From Candidatus Competibacteraceae bacterium (GTDB lineage Bacteria; Pseudomonadota; Gammaproteobacteria; Competibacterales; Competibacteraceae), in the NCBI GenBank assembly GCA_007120095.1, contig SKOM01000044.1, positions 1 through 17,125 on the forward strand: a stretch of DNA of 17,125 nt, in the 5' to 3' direction. The notes under the pieces were generated by a model. The model was not told the origin of the DNA and made no database searches. It worked only from the letters and a program-made list of their open reading frames with translations. The translations under genes and the position numbers were made by a program. Shown here one piece after another: positions 14,233 through 17,125 of this stretch (position 1 is its first letter; each line of letters starts with the position of its first letter).

Positions 14233-16611
14233 ATGAGAATCAGTGAACATTGGCTGCGGGAATGGGTTGATCCGCCCTTGGACAGTCAGTCCTTGGCTGA
14301 ACAGCTCACCATGGCCGGTTTAGAAGTGGATGCGGTGATGGCTGCCGGTGCCGATTTTACTCGGGTGGTTGTCGGTCAAGTCGTCGATTTACACCCTCAC
14401 CCTGACGCCGAACGCCTACGGATTGCTCAAGTTAAGGTGAGCAGCACTCAAACACTACACATCGTGTGTGGTGCTGATAATGTCCGTGTTGGTTTATGTG
14501 CGCCCACCGCTTTAGCCGGTGCTGAGCTGCCCGGTGGAGTCACTATCGCTGATACTGAAATGCGCGGTGTGATCTCTCAAGGCATGTTGTGTTCGGCTCG
14601 TGAGCTGGGTTTGGGCGATGATGCCAGCGGCCTGATGGAATTACCGGAAGACAGCCTGCCGGGTCAACCTGTGCAGGAATTGTTGGAGCTCGATGATCAG
14701 GTCTTTGAGATCGATCTTACCCCGAATCGCGGTGATTGCCTGAGCCTGGCCGGTATTGCCCGTGAAGTCGGTGTGCTCAATCGGCTTGCGGTGACCCCAC
14801 CGGCCATTCCCACCATACAGCCGTTAAGCGGCAAACAGTTTCCGGTGATGTTAGCCGCCCCCGAGGATTGTCCCCGCTATGCAGGGCGGGTGATTCAGCA
14901 TGTCGATCCCGTTGCACCGACTCCGTTGTGGATGGTTGAACGTCTGCGCCGGGCGGGTATCCGCAGTCTCGGCCCGCTGGTGGATGTCACCAACTATGTA
15001 ATGCTGGAACTGGGTCAGCCGCTGCATGCTTTTGATCTCGATAAGCTCGATGCCGGTATTGTTGTGCGCCGAGCAACGGGCGAAGAAAGTTTGGAGTTGC
15101 TCAATGGGCAGACCGTCACTCCCGACGAGGATACCTTACTGATCACCGATGCTTCTGGCCCACTGGCTTTGGCCGGGATCATGGGCGGAGCGCGTTCGGA
15201 ATGCGATGCCCAGACGGTTTCCGTATTATTGGAAAGCGCGTTCTTCGCCCCTTTGGCGATTGCCGGTCGCGCCCGGCGCTATGGGCTGCACACCGATGCC
15301 TCGCATCGCTTCGAGCGCGGTGTTGATCCCACCCTGCAGGTGCGCGCGGTGGAACGCGCCAGCCAGTTATTGATCGCCATTGCCGGAGGGCGAGCCGGAC
15401 CACTGATCGATGTGACAGCCCCGGAGTATCTGCCGACGCACTCTACAGTTATGCTGCGTCATGCGCGTTTGACCCAGGTACTTGGACAGCACATTCTCCC
15501 TGAGGAAGTCAGCGATAGTTTGCAACGCCTGGGGATGATGGTTAAGGCGACCGATGCGGGCTGGCGGGTGACACCGCCGCCGTTTCGTTTTGACATTACC
15601 CTGGAAGCGGATCTGATTGAGGAAATTGGCCGTGTCCACGGTTACCATCGCCTGCCCAGTCGTCAGCCGCTGGTACGATTACAGCCGGGGTCATGCCCTG
15701 AGCGCCGTTTAGATGCCTCACAACTGGCCGATGCGCTGGTGTTGCGTGATTATCAAGAAATCATCAGCTACAGTTTTGTCCCTGCCGATTTGCAGCAGGC
15801 TTTGTTACCCCAATACCCGGACATTACGCTGAGTAATCCCATTTCTGCCGATTTGGCCGTAATGCGCTGTTCCCTCTGGCCCGGCTTAATTCGTGCCATG
15901 GACTATAACCGCAAGCGCCAACAGGAACGGGTGCGGCTGTTTGAAACCGGTTTAGTGTTTCAGGGTGACCCGACCGCGCCGGAACAAATCGAGATGATCG
16001 GCGGGCTGATCAGCGGTTCGCGCTTGTCGGAACAATGGGGTGCCCCGCTGCAAAGCGTCGACTTCTATGATCTCAAAGGCGATGTTGCAGCACTGTTAGC
16101 CTTGACCGGCGCTGCCACGGGATTTCGTTATATTGCCCGTTCGCATCCGGCTTTGCATCCCGGTCAGAGTGCCTGCATTGAGCACCAAGGTGAGCCGGTA
16201 GGCTGGTTAGGCGCATTGCATCCGGCTTTAGCCAAGCAGTGGGCAGCGGGTACGGGCGTGTTTTTGTTCGAACTGCGTATCAACGCATGGGCACAAGCGC
16301 ATCAGCCGCTGTTTCAAGCCTTATCGAAATTTCCTTATAGTCGCCGTGATTTGGCTGTATTGCTGGATGAAACAATGACCGCCGAGCGGCTGGTGGAGAC
16401 TTTGCATAAGCTTGGCGGTTCCGCTTTACGCCATGCCATGGTTTTCGATGTCTATCGTGGCAAAGGTGTTCCTGAAGGCCAGAAAAGCATGGCGTGCAGT
16501 TTGATTTTTCAGGGGTTTGAAGACAATTTGACGGATCAAGCTATTGATCGCCTGGTCATTGGTATTGTGCAGGGATTGAAGCAGGAATTGGACGCCAGAT
16601 TACGCGATTAA
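14233..16611 (+). CDS. pheT: Phenylalanyl-tRNA synthetase beta subunit
   Basis: 792 aa; E. coli PheT is 795 aa. The beta chain binds tRNA and edits mischarged Tyr-tRNA-Phe. Domains in order: B1 with MRISEHWLREWVDPP, an OB-fold tRNA-binding domain (about 39-150), B3/B4 editing domain (about 210-400), B5, the core-like region (about 480-680) and a C-terminal FDX-ACB domain (about 697-790, with KFPYSRRDLAV and FDVYRGKGVPEGQKS). Editing-site residues match E. coli: GQPLHAFD (His265), VLLESAFF (Glu334) and LHTDASHRFERG (Thr354, Ala356). The open frame extends to a TTG at 14191, but alignment to relatives places the start at the ATG. The ribosome binding site there is weak (GAGA about 10 nt upstream), and a 69-nt spacer without other content follows pheS. 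Confidence 0.96.
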   Translation: MRISEHWLREWVDPPLDSQSLAEQLTMAGLEVDAVMAAGADFTRVVVGQVVDLHPHPDAERLRIAQVKVSSTQTLHIVCGADNVRVGLCAPTALAGAELPGGVTIADTEMRGVISQGMLCSARELGLGDDASGLMELPEDSLPGQPVQELLELDDQVFEIDLTPNRGDCLSLAGIAREVGVLNRLAVTPPAIPTIQPLSGKQFPVMLAAPEDCPRYAGRVIQHVDPVAPTPLWMVERLRRAGIRSLGPLVDVTNYVMLELGQPLHAFDLDKLDAGIVVRRATGEESLELLNGQTVTPDEDTLLITDASGPLALAGIMGGARSECDAQTVSVLLESAFFAPLAIAGRARRYGLHTDASHRFERGVDPTLQVRAVERASQLLIAIAGGRAGPLIDVTAPEYLPTHSTVMLRHARLTQVLGQHILPEEVSDSLQRLGMMVKATDAGWRVTPPPFRFDITLEADLIEEIGRVHGYHRLPSRQPLVRLQPGSCPERRLDASQLADALVLRDYQEIISYSFVPADLQQALLPQYPDITLSNPISADLAVMRCSLWPGLIRAMDYNRKRQQERVRLFETGLVFQGDPTAPEQIEMIGGLISGSRLSEQWGAPLQSVDFYDLKGDVAALLALTGAATGFRYIARSHPALHPGQSACIEHQGEPVGWLGALHPALAKQWAAGTGVFLFELRINAWAQAHQPLFQALSKFPYSRRDLAVLLDETMTAERLVETLHKLGGSALRHAMVFDVYRGKGVPEGQKSMACSLIFQGFEDNLTDQAIDRLVIGIVQGLKQELDARLRD

Positions 16612-16640
16612 CTCACTGATGCAGCATTTCAATACATTCT

Positions 16641-16646
16641 AAGGAG
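16641..16646 (+). promoter_or_regulatory. Ribosome binding site of ihfA
   Basis: AAGGAG lies 7 nt before the ATG at 16654. It is much stronger than that of pheT, which allows separate high-level translation. Confidence 0.75.
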
Positions 16647-16653
16647 AATAAAC

Positions 16654-16962
16654 ATGGCATTAACTAAAGCCGACATGTCTGAGCGTTTGTTTGATAAAAT
16701 CGGTATGAACAAGCGCGACGCCAAGGAGCTGGTTGAAGCCTTTTTCGAGGAAATCCGCCGCTCCTTGGAGCAAGGCGAACAGGTCAAATTATCCGGTTTC
16801 GGCAATTTTGATTTGCGTGACAAAAATGAGCGTCCTGGGCGTAACCCCAAAACCGGCGAGGAGATTCCGATCTCCGCCCGTCGGGTGGTGACATTTCGAC
16901 CGGGCCAAAAACTCAAAAACCGCGTCGATACCAGGCAGCATGAACTGGCCGGTGATGCTTGA
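16654..16962 (+). CDS. ihfA: Integration host factor alpha subunit
   Basis: 102 aa. It pairs with IhfB to bind and sharply bend DNA at specific sites in transcription, replication and recombination. The match to E. coli IhfA is very close: MALTKADMSERLFDKIG (1-17), RDAKELVEAFFEEIRRSL (21-38), QVKLSGFGNFDLRDKNERPG (43-62), RNPKTGEEIPISARRVV (63-79) and FRPGQKLKNRV (81-91). The arm motif GRNPKTG carries the intercalating proline. The N-terminus and the position after pheT separate IhfA from HU and IhfB. It ends the translation operon. In Pseudomonas a MerR-family gene usually lies between ihfA and tRNA-Pro; here the tRNA follows directly. Confidence 0.97.
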   Translation: MALTKADMSERLFDKIGMNKRDAKELVEAFFEEIRRSLEQGEQVKLSGFGNFDLRDKNERPGRNPKTGEEIPISARRVVTFRPGQKLKNRVDTRQHELAGDA

Positions 16963-16986
16963 GTTTGTCAGCAAACCGAGTATCAT
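16959..16986 (+). promoter_or_regulatory. Promoter of tRNA-Pro
   Basis: TTGAGT (16959-16964), which overlaps the ihfA stop codon, is followed after 16 nt by TATCAT (16981-16986). The tRNA starts 17 nt after the -10, so the leader would be about 10 nt. Confidence 0.6.
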
Positions 16987-17002
16987 AAGCGTTTGACATC
17001 AT

Positions 17003-17079
17003 CGGGGCGTGGCGCAGCCTGGTAGCGCACCTGCATGGGGTGCAGGTGGTCGCAGGTTCAAATCCTGCCGTCCCGACCA
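17003..17079 (+). tRNA. tRNA-Pro (anticodon GGG)
   Basis: 77 nt with an encoded CCA. The acceptor stem CGGGGCG/CGTCCCG has one G-U pair. The D arm is GCGCAGCCTGGTAGCGC. The anticodon stem CCTGC/GCAGG holds loop ATGGGGT with anticodon GGG at 17037-17039, and the T arm contains GGTTCAAATCC. C1-G72 is the bacterial proline identity pair. It reads CCC and CCU codons. Confidence 0.97.
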
Positions 17080-17087
17080 ACAATACC

Positions 17088-17121
17088 AAAGGGTTAGAGC
17101 TTAGGCGCTAGCCCTTTTTTT
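17088..17121 (+). terminator. Rho-independent terminator after tRNA-Pro
   Basis: AAAGGGTTAG (17088-17097) pairs with CTAGCCCTTT (17108-17117) with one G-U pair. An inner A/G mismatch, two more pairs and the loop TTAG complete the hairpin. A run of seven T follows, at 17115-17121. It closes the tRNA-Pro transcript and any read-through from ihfA. Confidence 0.85.
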
Positions 17122-17125
17122 GTTG

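Noticed and set aside
16993..16998. TTGACA just before tRNA-Pro
   Set aside because: Although a perfect -35, its -10 would fall inside the tRNA, so it cannot drive this gene. The pair at 16959-16986 is correctly spaced.
1..17125. Mobile elements, CRISPR arrays, defence islands, integrase next to the tRNA genes
   Set aside because: No direct repeat arrays, transposase, integrase or attachment-site duplication of the tRNA 3' ends was found; the gene content is housekeeping.

Overview
This window is a stretch of bacterial housekeeping chromosome, moderately GC-rich and almost fully coding. The segment thrS-infC-rpmI-rplT-pheS-pheT-ihfA, flanked by tRNA-Val(GAC) and tRNA-Pro(GGG), is the arrangement typical of Gammaproteobacteria and close relatives. 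IhfA, PheS and PheT also read as gammaproteobacterial proteins. I cannot name a genus from sequence alone. No mobile element, CRISPR array or phage gene was seen.

Region 1 (1-775): the 5' part of a PuuD-like glutamine amidotransferase runs leftwards off the window. A 221-nt spacer separates it from the divergent gene icd. Region 2 (776-9621) is one tightly packed rightward run: icd (an NADP-type isocitrate dehydrogenase carrying a C-terminal CBS pair), lutA, lutB, lutC (iron-sulfur lactate oxidation), ppsR (PEP synthase regulatory kinase/phosphorylase), mdh (type II malate dehydrogenase), rsmG, parA and parB. Stop and start codons overlap at icd/lutA, lutB/lutC, lutC/ppsR and parA/parB, and no terminator is visible inside the run. 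Region 3 (9622-9812): a tRNA-Val gene with its own promoter and terminator. Region 4 (9807-16962): the translation operon thrS, infC, rpmI, rplT, pheS, pheT, ihfA, with an extended -10 promoter before thrS and a good sigma-70 type promoter directly behind the thrS stop for infC and the genes after it. Region 5 (16959-17121): tRNA-Pro with its own promoter and a terminator.

Functionally, region 2 brings together lactate-to-pyruvate oxidation (LutABC), control of pyruvate-to-PEP conversion (PpsR) and two TCA-cycle dehydrogenases, followed by ribosomal RNA methylation and chromosome segregation genes. The points most worth a second look are: (a) the isocitrate dehydrogenase fused to a CBS pair with one intact and one degenerate nucleotide-site signature; (b) the icd-lutABC-ppsR-mdh grouping; (c) a threonyl-tRNA synthetase whose HxxxH editing motif is disrupted while its other editing and catalytic residues are kept; (d) the AUC start of infC; and (e) a hairpin that covers one of the two candidate pheS ribosome binding sites. 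I did not find a clearly new multi-gene defence or mobile system here.
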